A stretch of 64,000 nucleotides of DNA. Origin: Nonomuraea spiralis (GTDB lineage: Bacteria; Actinomycetota; Actinomycetes; Streptosporangiales; Streptosporangiaceae). The notes under the pieces are model-generated. The model did no database searches and was not told the DNA's origin. It saw nothing but the letters and a program-made list of their open reading frames with translations. This document shows positions 23,288 through 30,935 of the stretch, piece after piece. The DNA lies in the NCBI RefSeq assembly GCF_014648435.1, contig NZ_BMRC01000007.1, positions 1-64,000 on the forward strand. The letters are read 5' to 3'. Positions within the stretch are counted from its first letter, which is position 1; every line of letters begins with the position of its first letter. A program made the translations under genes and the position numbers.

Positions 23288-26006
23288 GCCCCGCGCGCGA
23301 GGTGACGCCGAGCTTGGGGAAGATGCGGTACAGGTGCGCGCCCACCGTCCGGTGCGACAGGTACAGCCGCTCCGCGATCTGTTTGTTGGTCAGACCGCTC
23401 GCGGCCAGCTCGGCGATCTGCAACTCCTGCGCGGTCAGGGCGACCGGGCCGCCGGACGGCGTCTCGGCCGGCCGGTGTCCGGCGGCACGCAGCTCGTTCT
23501 GCGCCCGTTCGGCCCAGGGGGCGGCGGCCATCGCGGCGAAGCCGTCACGCGCGACGAGCAGGTGCCGGCGCGCCTGCGACGCCGACCTGTCACGACGCAG
23601 TCTCTCGCCGAGGACGAGCCGGGCGCGGGAGGCGTCCCACAACCACCGTTCGGCCGCGTGGCCCGACAGCAGCGACTCCAGCCGCGCCCCCGCCTCGTCG
23701 TCATCGGAGACGAGGAACTCCGCCGCCGCCTGGAGCAGCGTCATCCGGGTCGACAATCCGGCCACGCCGGCGGCCCGCATCCCCTCGACGTGCGCCCTGG
23801 CCTCGGCCATCCGCCCGGTCCGCACCGCCGCCTCGACGAGGTCGAACATGACCCACGTGCAGTGAGGCACGTACGAGGCGAGCGCGCCGGGCGGGCTCAG
23901 CGCGGCGGCGTGGTGGAAGGCGGCGCCGAAGTCTCCCTGGCCCAGCGCCGCGAGGGTACGCGGATGCTGGGCGAACAGCGCCGCGGCCGTCACACCGCGC
24001 GGCAGCGCCCAGTGGGTGATCTCGTCGGCGAGCGCGTACGCCTCGTCGAAGCGTCCCCGTCCGGCGGCGAGGATCGCGCTGTTGTACCGGAAATACCAGG
24101 CGAAGAAGGAGAAGCCGCTGGTGTCGCAGACCTGCTGTCCCTCGCGGGCGAGCTCCTCGGCCTCGTCCCATCGGCCGACGAGGTAGTCGTCCAGGCACAG
24201 GTGCATGAGGGCGCCGAGGTGCCTGCGGGGCGCGCCCCCCTCCCGTCCCTGCCGGACCAGCCGCCACGAGGACTCGCGGCAGTCACCCAGGCGGTCCAGA
24301 TAGACCGAGGCCGTGCCGACCCGCATGATCCGCGTGGGGTCGGTCTCGTCCGCGAGGGTGTCGAGGATGACCTGGCTGCTCGCCAGCGCCGACGCCCCCG
24401 TGCGGACCGGGTCGGGGAAGGTCCTGCTCGCCAGCGACAACACGTCGGGCGGTCGCGGCTCCAGCCGGCCCAACGCCCGGTAGAACGGCTCCCAGTACTC
24501 GGGCGCGCTGCCGTACCAGCACAGCAGCATCAACGTGTGCATGGCCTCGACGAGCGCGGGATCCTCGGCCCGATAGCCGTGCTCGGCGGTCTCGATGGCG
24601 CCGACCAGGAGCCGGTGGGCGGTGGCGACGTCGCCGTCCCCGTTGAGCATCAGGAACGCGGCCGCGTTGGCGGCGTGCAGCGAGCCGGTGGAGTCGGGAG
24701 CCGCCCGCCGCGCGTCGGTCAGGAGCGTCTTGGCGTCGTCCAGGGCTCCGCTCGCCTCGGCGCCGATGTAGGCGGCCTCGGAGAGCCGCCGCCCCCGATC
24801 GGCGCTCGTCACGCTCAGCTCGGCCGCCCGGATCAGCGCGGCGACCGCGGCGAACGCGTCACCGCGCAGCATGATGCGATGCGCCGAGTCCTCAAGCAGC
24901 GCCGCCACCGTCTCGTCGGGGCCGACGGCGGCTGCCGCGAGGTGCCACGCGCGACGTTCCTGGTCACCCGTCAGGGCGCCGGCGAGGGCGACGTGCGCGG
25001 TACGGCGCTCCTCGTGCGTGGACCCCGCCACGATCGCCGACCTGATCAGCGGGTGCCGGAACGCGATCCGCGCCGTGGCGTCGTCCACGCGTACGAGCTG
25101 CGCCCGCTCAGCGGGGGCCAGGTCGGCCAGCCCGGCCTCGTCCGGCAGGGCGGCCCTGAGCACCCGGACGTCGCCGGTGCCCTCGAACGTGGCCAGCAGG
25201 AGCGTTCTCCGGGTCGGTTCCGGCAGGTCGGCGATCCGCGCGGCGAACATCGCCTGGAGCCGGTCGCTGAGCGGGACCACCTCCGAGTGCGCCACCGCGG
25301 GATGCGTCGCGCCCAGCAGCGTCGAAGGTAACTCCGTCAGCGCCAGCGGATTGCCCTGTGCCAGGTCGAGCAGCCGTTTCCGGACGCGTACCGGCATGTC
25401 CGGGAAGTTGTCGTCGACCAGTTGCCCCGCCGCCGTCCGTTCCAGCGGCTGGACGACCATCTCGGTCAGCCCCCGTGGCGCCGAGGAGCTCACCGCCCCC
25501 GTCCTGGCGGAGATCAGCAGCGCGGCCCGTACGCCCTGCAGACGGCGGGCGACGAACCCCAGCACGACCGCGCTGGCCCGATCGATCCATTGGACGTCGT
25601 CCACGAGAAGGGCGAGCGGCGTCCCGGCGGCGACCTCCTTGACGAGCAAGAGGGCGGCGTTGCAGACCAGGAGCGCGTCGGTGGGCGCGCCGGCGCCGAA
25701 CCCCAGCGCCACCGACAACGCCTCCCGAAGCTCCGGCGGCAGGCGCCGGATGTCGGCCTCGACCGGCAGGAGGAGCTGGTTGAGGCAGGAGTAGCTGACG
25801 TCGGCCTCGAACTCCGACCCGGACGCCCGCAGCACCCGCATCCCCGCGGTGACGGCCAGCTCGGCCGCGGCGGCCAGGAGGGCGGACTTGCCGATGCCGG
25901 GGTCACCCCACATCAGCCGCGCGTCGCCCTGCCGCCGCGCCGCGCCGAGAAAACCGGACAGCTCCTCGAGCTCGGCACGGCGGCCGAAGAGTGTGTTGCT
26001 GGCCAC
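23247..26006 (-). CDS. LAL-type LuxR-family regulator
   Basis: 919 residues and the same plan as the protein at 7868. Walker A is GDPGIGKSA (34-42), Walker B LALLVDDVQWID. The middle is helical with TPR-like repeats. The C-terminal LuxR helix-turn-helix reads LTAQELQIAELAASGLTNKQ and SHRTVGAHLYRIFPKLGV. It should activate transcription upon ligand and ATP binding. GTG 26006 gives MASNTLFGRRAELEEL at the start, matching the family. It is convergent with, and overlaps, the ferritin-like gene. The divergent neighbour is only a P450 remnant, so its original target may have been lost. Confidence 0.88.
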   Translation of the reverse strand: MASNTLFGRRAELEELSGFLGAARRQGDARLMWGDPGIGKSALLAAAAELAVTAGMRVLRASGSEFEADVSYSCLNQLLLPVEADIRRLPPELREALSVALGFGAGAPTDALLVCNAALLLVKEVAAGTPLALLVDDVQWIDRASAVVLGFVARRLQGVRAALLISARTGAVSSSAPRGLTEMVVQPLERTAAGQLVDDNFPDMPVRVRKRLLDLAQGNPLALTELPSTLLGATHPAVAHSEVVPLSDRLQAMFAARIADLPEPTRRTLLLATFEGTGDVRVLRAALPDEAGLADLAPAERAQLVRVDDATARIAFRHPLIRSAIVAGSTHEERRTAHVALAGALTGDQERRAWHLAAAAVGPDETVAALLEDSAHRIMLRGDAFAAVAALIRAAELSVTSADRGRRLSEAAYIGAEASGALDDAKTLLTDARRAAPDSTGSLHAANAAAFLMLNGDGDVATAHRLLVGAIETAEHGYRAEDPALVEAMHTLMLLCWYGSAPEYWEPFYRALGRLEPRPPDVLSLASRTFPDPVRTGASALASSQVILDTLADETDPTRIMRVGTASVYLDRLGDCRESSWRLVRQGREGGAPRRHLGALMHLCLDDYLVGRWDEAEELAREGQQVCDTSGFSFFAWYFRYNSAILAAGRGRFDEAYALADEITHWALPRGVTAAALFAQHPRTLAALGQGDFGAAFHHAAALSPPGALASYVPHCTWVMFDLVEAAVRTGRMAEARAHVEGMRAAGVAGLSTRMTLLQAAAEFLVSDDDEAGARLESLLSGHAAERWLWDASRARLVLGERLRRDRSASQARRHLLVARDGFAAMAAAPWAERAQNELRAAGHRPAETPSGGPVALTAQELQIAELAASGLTNKQIAERLYLSHRTVGAHLYRIFPKLGVTSRAGLRDALSPDAEAPR

Positions 26007-26171
26007 GGATACCTCACGGCGTCGGAGAGTGCCTCACCAGCTCCGGATGAAGGCTGCTGCGATCATAGCCGCCACCTGATCATCGTCCAGGTCCGCCGCC
26101 GTCCCTCTCCGCAGAACGGCGGGATCGGGCAAGGGAACGCGACCATCGAGCAAGTCCGGCGCACCCGAGCC

Positions 26172-26468
26172 GTGGCCTATGGGCAAGCGGCCTATGACGA
26201 CCCGGACCGTTTCGACATCACCCGCAAACCCGCCCAGCACGTGGCCTTCGGTCACGGCATCCACTACTGCCTGGGCGCCCCGCCGGCCCGCGTCGAGGGC
26301 GAGATCGCCTTCCGGCAACTGCTCGAACGTTTCCCCGTGCTCGAACTGGCCGTGCCGGCGGACCGGCTCGCCTGGCGGGAGGGAATGCTCATGCACGGCC
26401 TGACCGCCCTGCCGGTACGCACCCGTGCGACTCCGGACCCGCGCCTGTTACGACCCCGAACGGGGTGA
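26172..26468 (+). pseudogene. Cytochrome P450, C-terminal remnant
   Basis: The frame keeps only the last quarter of a bacterial P450: YDDPDRFDITRK, the heme-binding loop FGHGIHYCLGAPPAR with the heme cysteine (codon 26268-26270) and a tail up to ALPVRTRATP. The I-helix and ExxR region, about 300 residues, are missing and the bases before 26172 do not restore them. It cannot be an active enzyme. It lies next to the LAL regulator start, so a deletion probably removed the regulator's divergent neighbour. Confidence 0.82.
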
Positions 26469-26735
26469 GGTGCGCAGAGCCCTCGCCCGGTCGCCCGCAT
26501 CGTCTGGCAGCCTGAGCGGCGCCCGCCCAGACGGCGGGCGTACGGCTGCTGGTGCTCGCGCCGGTGACGGCGGCCGTCCGGCGACTTCCGCGGCGGCCTG
26601 AAGGCTGCCGGATCGGCCAGGCGGGTTGCCACCTCACGTTCCGCGTCCCCGCCGGTTTCCAGGGCCCGGTACGGGCACAACTCGGCAGACCCGCCGCGCC
26701 CGGGCAACCGCCGGAGGTGACCGGCCTTCAGATGG

Positions 26736-27380
26736 TCAGTCGTCCGGATCGTCCGGAGCGGCGGCCGGTGCGATCTGCAGGGGTGCCGCCGTGCCGCCGC
26801 CGGTGAGCTCGCGTCCCTGGTTCAGGGTGTGGTCGAGCTGCCTGGCCAGGATCGGGAGGGTCGCCGGAGGCAGGTACGCGTCGGCGCCGGCGTCCAGCAG
26901 GCGCCGGATCGGGCCGTCGTACCGGACACCGAGCTCGGGGTCCTCGATCTCGGTGACGACGACGCGGGCCTTCGGGAACATCGACCGGAGACCCGCGATC
27001 AGCTGCGGGCTGCCCGCGGGCACCAGCAGCACATCGGCCGTCACGGGCGCCGCGTGCAGGTCGAGCACGACGTAGTCCGCCCCGAGCTGTGTCGAGAGGG
27101 CGACCCGGGCCGCGGCCGACAACTCCATCGCGGTGGCCACGACCGTCACGCTCTCGTAGTCGACCGGTGGCTGGTCGTCGGTCTCGTCCGGCGCGGCGCG
27201 ATCGACGACGGCGCCTTGGACCACGGCGACGGTGCTGGAGATCGTCGCGATCGAGGCGCCGTCCCGGGTGAGGATCACGTTCTCGCCGGGCTCAAGGGCG
27301 TCGACGATCGCCACGACGTCGTCGGGCAGGCGGGTCACGTCGATCTGCTGTGGGGAGCGCGGGGCGCGCCTGCGGGTCAT
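26736..27380 (-). CDS. Hypothetical protein with Phd-like N-terminus
   Basis: 214 residues. The first 50 (VTRLPDDVVAIVDALEPGEN, VILTRDGASIATIS) resemble the DNA-binding half of Phd/YefM antitoxins. A linker rich in Asp and Pro follows. The rest is an alpha/beta domain (DYVVLDLHAAPVTADVLLVP, ARVVVTEIEDPELGVRYDGP, LLDAGADAYLPPA) that looks like a response-regulator receiver without an obvious phosphorylated Asp. The tail is low-complexity. I do not recognise a named family. No toxin gene lies beside it. It is divergent from the lanthipeptide cluster by 332 bases and could regulate it; this is only a possibility. Confidence 0.6.
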   Translation of the reverse strand: MTRRRAPRSPQQIDVTRLPDDVVAIVDALEPGENVILTRDGASIATISSTVAVVQGAVVDRAAPDETDDQPPVDYESVTVVATAMELSAAARVALSTQLGADYVVLDLHAAPVTADVLLVPAGSPQLIAGLRSMFPKARVVVTEIEDPELGVRYDGPIRRLLDAGADAYLPPATLPILARQLDHTLNQGRELTGGGTAAPLQIAPAAAPDDPDD

Positions 27381-27712
27381 CGTGCCCGGGGCGCGCTCAC
27401 GGTGGCGCGCGCGTTCCGGGCCGTGGGCGGACGCCCTGCTGTGGGCCTGCTCGCGGCGGTGTGGTCGCCGCTGCGGAGGCGCCGGTCCCGGCAGATGATC
27501 ACGTGGGTCCCCTTCCCAGGCTGTGATCTTGTTGGATGCCGCAGCACGACGGTTGGTTCGCGGCCGTCCCGGAGTTTCTTCCCGGCCGACGGCTGAATAG
27601 CGGGGGCGTCACGGGTGGCTTGTGGCCGGCTTGTGAACGCACTACGGCGTCCTCGCCGGGTGGGCAGGCGGCCACAGGTGAGTCACAAGGCCGGTGGTGA
27701 ACAGTCGGCCGC
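27381..27712. other. Intergenic region upstream of the first lanthipeptide precursor
   Basis: 332 bases without a gene. It holds CTTGTGGCCGG (27619-27629) and the variant CGGCCACAGG (27669-27678), which recur downstream of the precursor (27976-28057). TTGTGG (27620-27625), 17 bases and TACGGC (27643-27648) is a weak promoter candidate for the precursor at 27713. The rest is GC-rich and shows nothing else I can support. Confidence 0.4.
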
Positions 27713-27853
27713 ATGGAACTCGATATCTCCGCCCTCGACATGCTTCCCGCCCTCGAGGAAGCCCAGCTCTCCGGCTGCATGATGTCCTGCGGGTTCACCG
27801 GCTGCGGCAGGACGGTCGTGGAAGGTCTGGGTGATGTGACTGACCTGCTCTGA
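27713..27853 (+). CDS. Lanthipeptide precursor peptide A1
   Basis: 46 residues. The leader MELDISALDMLP is nearly identical to that of the second precursor at 32800 (MELNVSALDMLP), and the following EEAxL is shared. The core side is Cys/Ser/Thr-rich: Ser20, Cys22, Ser25, Cys26, Thr29, Cys31, Thr34. Cys22, Met24, Ser/Thr25 and Cys26 are in the same register in both peptides. Dehydration of Ser/Thr and addition of Cys would give two or three lanthionine-type rings. It lies upstream of the class IV-like synthetase, with a hairpin right after its stop. The ribosome site is weak (GGTGGTG). A 10-base duplication covers its stop codon, so the C-terminal end may be recently altered. Confidence 0.82.
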   Translation: MELDISALDMLPALEEAQLSGCMMSCGFTGCGRTVVEGLGDVTDLL

Positions 27854-27860
27854 CCTGCTC
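27841..27860 (+). repeat. 10-bp tandem duplication at the precursor A1 stop
   Basis: TGACCTGCTC occurs twice in a row (27841-27850, 27851-27860). The second copy supplies the TGA stop of the precursor (27851-27853), so the duplication sets the peptide's C-terminus. Confidence 0.85.
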
Positions 27861-27863
27861 TGA

Positions 27864-27907
27864 AGTCAACCGGCCCGCGTGTCCGCCCCCGGCGCGCGGG
27901 CTTGACT
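27864..27907 (+). terminator. Hairpin after precursor A1
   Basis: AGTCAA (27864-27869) and GCCCGCG (27873-27879) pair with CGCGGGC (27895-27901) and TTGACT (27902-27907): 13 base pairs with one 3-base bulge and a 15-base loop, 10 bases after the stop codon. It likely ends or attenuates the precursor transcript before the synthetase gene. Confidence 0.65.
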
Positions 27908-27975
27908 CGTTCGGGGCGTCATACGGTCCCGGACGAGCCGGGCGAGCGTCGCCGTTCGGAGGTGGCGTGCGGAAC

Positions 27976-28057
27976 CTTGTGGCCGGGTTGCGGCACCGAT
28001 CACCCGGCGCACCCCAGGACTTCAAGCGGCGGAGTTCGGCCACATGTCGGCCACAAG
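27976..28057. promoter_or_regulatory. Repeated CTTGTGGCCG elements before the synthetase gene
   Basis: CTTGTGGCCGG lies at 27976-27986. In the opposite direction CGGCCACATG (28037-28046) and CGGCCACAAG (28048-28057) repeat with an 11-bp period, one helical turn. The same element occurs upstream of precursor A1 (27619-27629). This arrangement is typical of sites for a regulator that binds the same DNA face cooperatively. The remainder of the 304-base gap 27854-28157 holds the hairpin at 27864 and no gene. Confidence 0.5.
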
Positions 28058-28157
28058 TCGCCGCCGTACCGTCGTCGCAGGCCGAGTGCCCGGACGTCGC
28101 AGGCGACGCCGGGACCGGTCATCTTTCGGGCACGGATGTGAGGACGGAAGTGAGTCC

Positions 28158-30935
28158 ATGGACAACGGTGAGCGCCGCGAGGGGGATCGTCCCCTGCTCC
28201 AGGACGTCGCCAGGGCGGCGCTGGCGCGGGCGACCGGGCAGCCGGTGACCGGACAACCGGCGACGGGGCAGCCGGCGACGGTCGGCGGCTGGGAGATCCG
28301 CACCGGCACCCCGTGGACGTACGTGACGCCGGTGGACTCCGCCGGGCGGTCGCAGGGCTGGAAGCTGCACGTCTCGGCCACGCCGCTCTCGGCACCCTTG
28401 GTGCTGGCCCGGGTCGTCGACGTGCTGGGCCGCCACGGGTGCGCGTTCAAGTTCGCCTCCGACCTCCAGGAGGTGGCCAGGCTCCTGTCCCGGGAGACGC
28501 CGCGCGGCTCGGTCGGCAAGTTCGTCACCGTGTACCCGCCGGACGACCGGGCCGCCGTGGCGATCGCCGCGGAGCTGGACGCGGCCACGTACGCGCTGAG
28601 CGGGCCGCCGATCCTGTCCGATCGCGCGTACCGGGCGGGAAGTCTCGTGCACTACCGGTACGGGGTGTTCTCCGCCCCGAGCGAACTCGGCCACGACGGC
28701 ACCTACGAGTCCCGGCTGACCGCGCCCGACGGCACGAAGGAGATCGACCGGCGCGACCCGTGGTACTCGCCGCCGGCGTGGGCGGTGTGCCCGTTCGAGC
28801 CGGAGCCGCCGAAGGCGGGCCGCCCGGAGCAGGTGCTGCTGGCCGGCCGGTTCGTGGTGCGCAAGGCGATCCGGCACAGCGCGAAGGGCGGGGTGTTCCT
28901 GGCCGAGGACCGGCGCGAGGGGGGAGAGGTGGTCGTCAAGCAGGCCCGCCCCCACCTCGGCGCCTCGATCGACGGGCGCGACATGCGTGACCTGCTGCGC
29001 CATGAGGCGCACATGCTCGACCTGTTCGCCCCGCTGGGCGTCACGGCGCGCAAGGTGGCCCTCTTCGAGCAGGACGACAACCTGTTCCTGGCCCAGGAAC
29101 TGCTGCCCGGGACCGCGCTGAGCACCTGGGCCGGCGAGCACCGCCGCGCCGGTCGCGGCGCGGCGTGGCCGGAGACCGTCCTGCGCCTGTCCAGAAGCCT
29201 GCTGGCCCTGGTCTCCACCGTGCACGGCCAGGGGTACGTGCTGCGCGACCTGACGCCGAACAATGTCATGATCACTCCCGGGCTCGACTGCCGGCTGATC
29301 GACCTGGAGCTGGCCGCCGTACCCGGTGAACCCGTACAGCGGAGCTTCACCCCGGGGTACGCGGCCCCCGAGCAGCGTGCCGCGGCCGTGCACGCGCCCG
29401 CGCCCGGCCATGCCGCCGACCTGTACGCGCTGGGCGCGACGCTGTACCACCTGGCCACCGCGTCCACGCCGATGTTGCTGGACGACGAGCCCTCCGGCGG
29501 GCGGTCGCGCGACGCGCGGCTGTCCACGCTGGCCGGCGTCGCCGCCGCCGGTGATCCGACGATGACCGCGATGACCCCGCTGCTGCTCGGCCTGATGGCC
29601 GAGGACCCCGGGGAACGCTGGGACCTGCGCCGGGCGGCGGACTTCCTGGACGAGCTGTCCACCCGGGGCGTGCCGTCCGTGGCGCCCGGCGCGAGCCGTC
29701 TGGGCACGGCCGAACAGGACCGCCTCCTCCAGGACGGCCTCGCCTACCTCCGGCACGCCATGTCGCCGGACGCGCTCGCCGCCGCCGACCCCACGGGTGC
29801 CCTGTGGCCCGCCCCCGGATTCGGCGCGACGGCCGATCCGTGCGCCGTCCAGTACGGCTCGGCGGGGGTGCTCCACCTGCTCGCGTCGATGTCGCGGACG
29901 GACCCCGGCCAGGCGCTCACCCCGGAGGCGCGGGCCGACGCCGTCACGGTCCTGCGGGAGGCCGCGGCCTGGACGATCCGCCGCCTGGAAGGCGAGCACC
30001 GGCCCTCCCCGGGCCTGTACTTCGGCCGGGCCGGGATCGCCTGGGGCCTGTTCGAGGCGGGACGCCTGCTCGGCGACGAGCCGGTACGGGCCGCCGCCGT
30101 CGAGATGGCGCTCACCCTGCCGGTCACCTGGCCCAACCCGGACGTGTGCCACGGCCTCGCCGGAACCGGGACGGCCCTGCTGCACTTCTGGCGGGAGACG
30201 GGCGAGGCCCGGTTCGGCGACCGCGCGGGCGAGTGCGCCGACGCCCTGCTCAAGGCGGCCCGGCACACCGACGGCGAGGTGTTGTGGCCCGTTCCCGCCG
30301 ACTTCGACTCCACGCTGGCCGGCGTCGTGCACTACGGCTTCGCCCACGGGGTCGCGGGGATCGCGACGTTCCTGCTGGCCGCCGGTGCCGCGCTGGATCG
30401 TACGGACTGCCTGGAGATCGCCGTGGCGGCGGGGGAGACGCTGCTGGCCGCGGCCGAACACCGCGACGGGACGGCCTGGTGGCCGGAGTCACCCGGCGGC
30501 GGCGGCAGGCTCCCGCACTGGTGCAGCGGATCGTCGGGGATCGGGACGTTCCTCGTCCGCCTGCACGCGGTCACTGGCGACCCGCGTTTCCGGCAGGCCG
30601 CCGAGGGCGCCGCCGCCGCCGTGTACGAACGCCGCCTGGTCTCGGGCACCTCAGCCTGCCACGGCCTGGCCGGTGACGGTCATTACCTGCTCGACCTGGC
30701 CGATCTCCTGGACGAACCCGGCTACCGGACACAGGCGGAGGAGCTGGCCGCGGTCCTGTGGAGCCGTGCCGTCGTCCGCGCCGGGTCGCTGGTGACGCCG
30801 GACGAAGGCGGGACGGCGATCGGCGTCGGCTGGAACACCGGGCTGGCGGGCGTCCTGAGTTTCCTGCACCGCCTCCGTCACGGCGGCCCGCGCCCCTGGA
30901 CGGCGGACGGCACTTCCGGGCGGTACGTCCGATGA
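28158..30935 (+). CDS. lanL: Class IV-like lanthipeptide synthetase (lyase-kinase-cyclase)
   Basis: 925 residues in three domains. Residues about 1-240 form the phospho-Ser/Thr lyase. Residues 250-530 are a protein kinase: Lys261 (VVVKQ), catalytic loop LRDLTPNN (Asp364, Asn369), metal Asp382 in LIDLE. Residues 570-915 are a LanC-type cyclase. The cyclase keeps zinc ligands: WCSG (Cys789) and ACHG (Cys834, His835), plus CHGLAG (Cys664-His665). Class III (LanKC) cyclases lack these, so class IV (LanL) is the better call. The enzyme phosphorylates Ser/Thr of the precursor, eliminates phosphate and closes rings with Cys. ATG 28158 follows GGAAGTGAG; an upstream in-frame ATG at 28044 would cover the repeat elements. 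The N-terminus has TGQPA repeats. Its stop overlaps the protease gene. Confidence 0.88.
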   Translation: MDNGERREGDRPLLQDVARAALARATGQPVTGQPATGQPATVGGWEIRTGTPWTYVTPVDSAGRSQGWKLHVSATPLSAPLVLARVVDVLGRHGCAFKFASDLQEVARLLSRETPRGSVGKFVTVYPPDDRAAVAIAAELDAATYALSGPPILSDRAYRAGSLVHYRYGVFSAPSELGHDGTYESRLTAPDGTKEIDRRDPWYSPPAWAVCPFEPEPPKAGRPEQVLLAGRFVVRKAIRHSAKGGVFLAEDRREGGEVVVKQARPHLGASIDGRDMRDLLRHEAHMLDLFAPLGVTARKVALFEQDDNLFLAQELLPGTALSTWAGEHRRAGRGAAWPETVLRLSRSLLALVSTVHGQGYVLRDLTPNNVMITPGLDCRLIDLELAAVPGEPVQRSFTPGYAAPEQRAAAVHAPAPGHAADLYALGATLYHLATASTPMLLDDEPSGGRSRDARLSTLAGVAAAGDPTMTAMTPLLLGLMAEDPGERWDLRRAADFLDELSTRGVPSVAPGASRLGTAEQDRLLQDGLAYLRHAMSPDALAAADPTGALWPAPGFGATADPCAVQYGSAGVLHLLASMSRTDPGQALTPEARADAVTVLREAAAWTIRRLEGEHRPSPGLYFGRAGIAWGLFEAGRLLGDEPVRAAAVEMALTLPVTWPNPDVCHGLAGTGTALLHFWRETGEARFGDRAGECADALLKAARHTDGEVLWPVPADFDSTLAGVVHYGFAHGVAGIATFLLAAGAALDRTDCLEIAVAAGETLLAAAEHRDGTAWWPESPGGGGRLPHWCSGSSGIGTFLVRLHAVTGDPRFRQAAEGAAAAVYERRLVSGTSACHGLAGDGHYLLDLADLLDEPGYRTQAEELAAVLWSRAVVRAGSLVTPDEGGTAIGVGWNTGLAGVLSFLHRLRHGGPRPWTADGTSGRYVR

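Noticed and set aside
26034-26396. A 120-residue minus-strand frame over the P450 fragment
   Set aside because: It is the antisense of the heme-loop region and shows no domain of its own.
28044-28157. An earlier in-frame start for the lanthipeptide synthetase
   Set aside because: The extra 38 residues are Arg-rich, cover the CGGCCACA repeats and lack a ribosome site; ATG 28158 has one.
28158-30935. Calling the synthetase class III (LanKC)
   Set aside because: Class III cyclases lack the zinc ligands; here Cys789, Cys834 and His835 are present, so class IV fits better.
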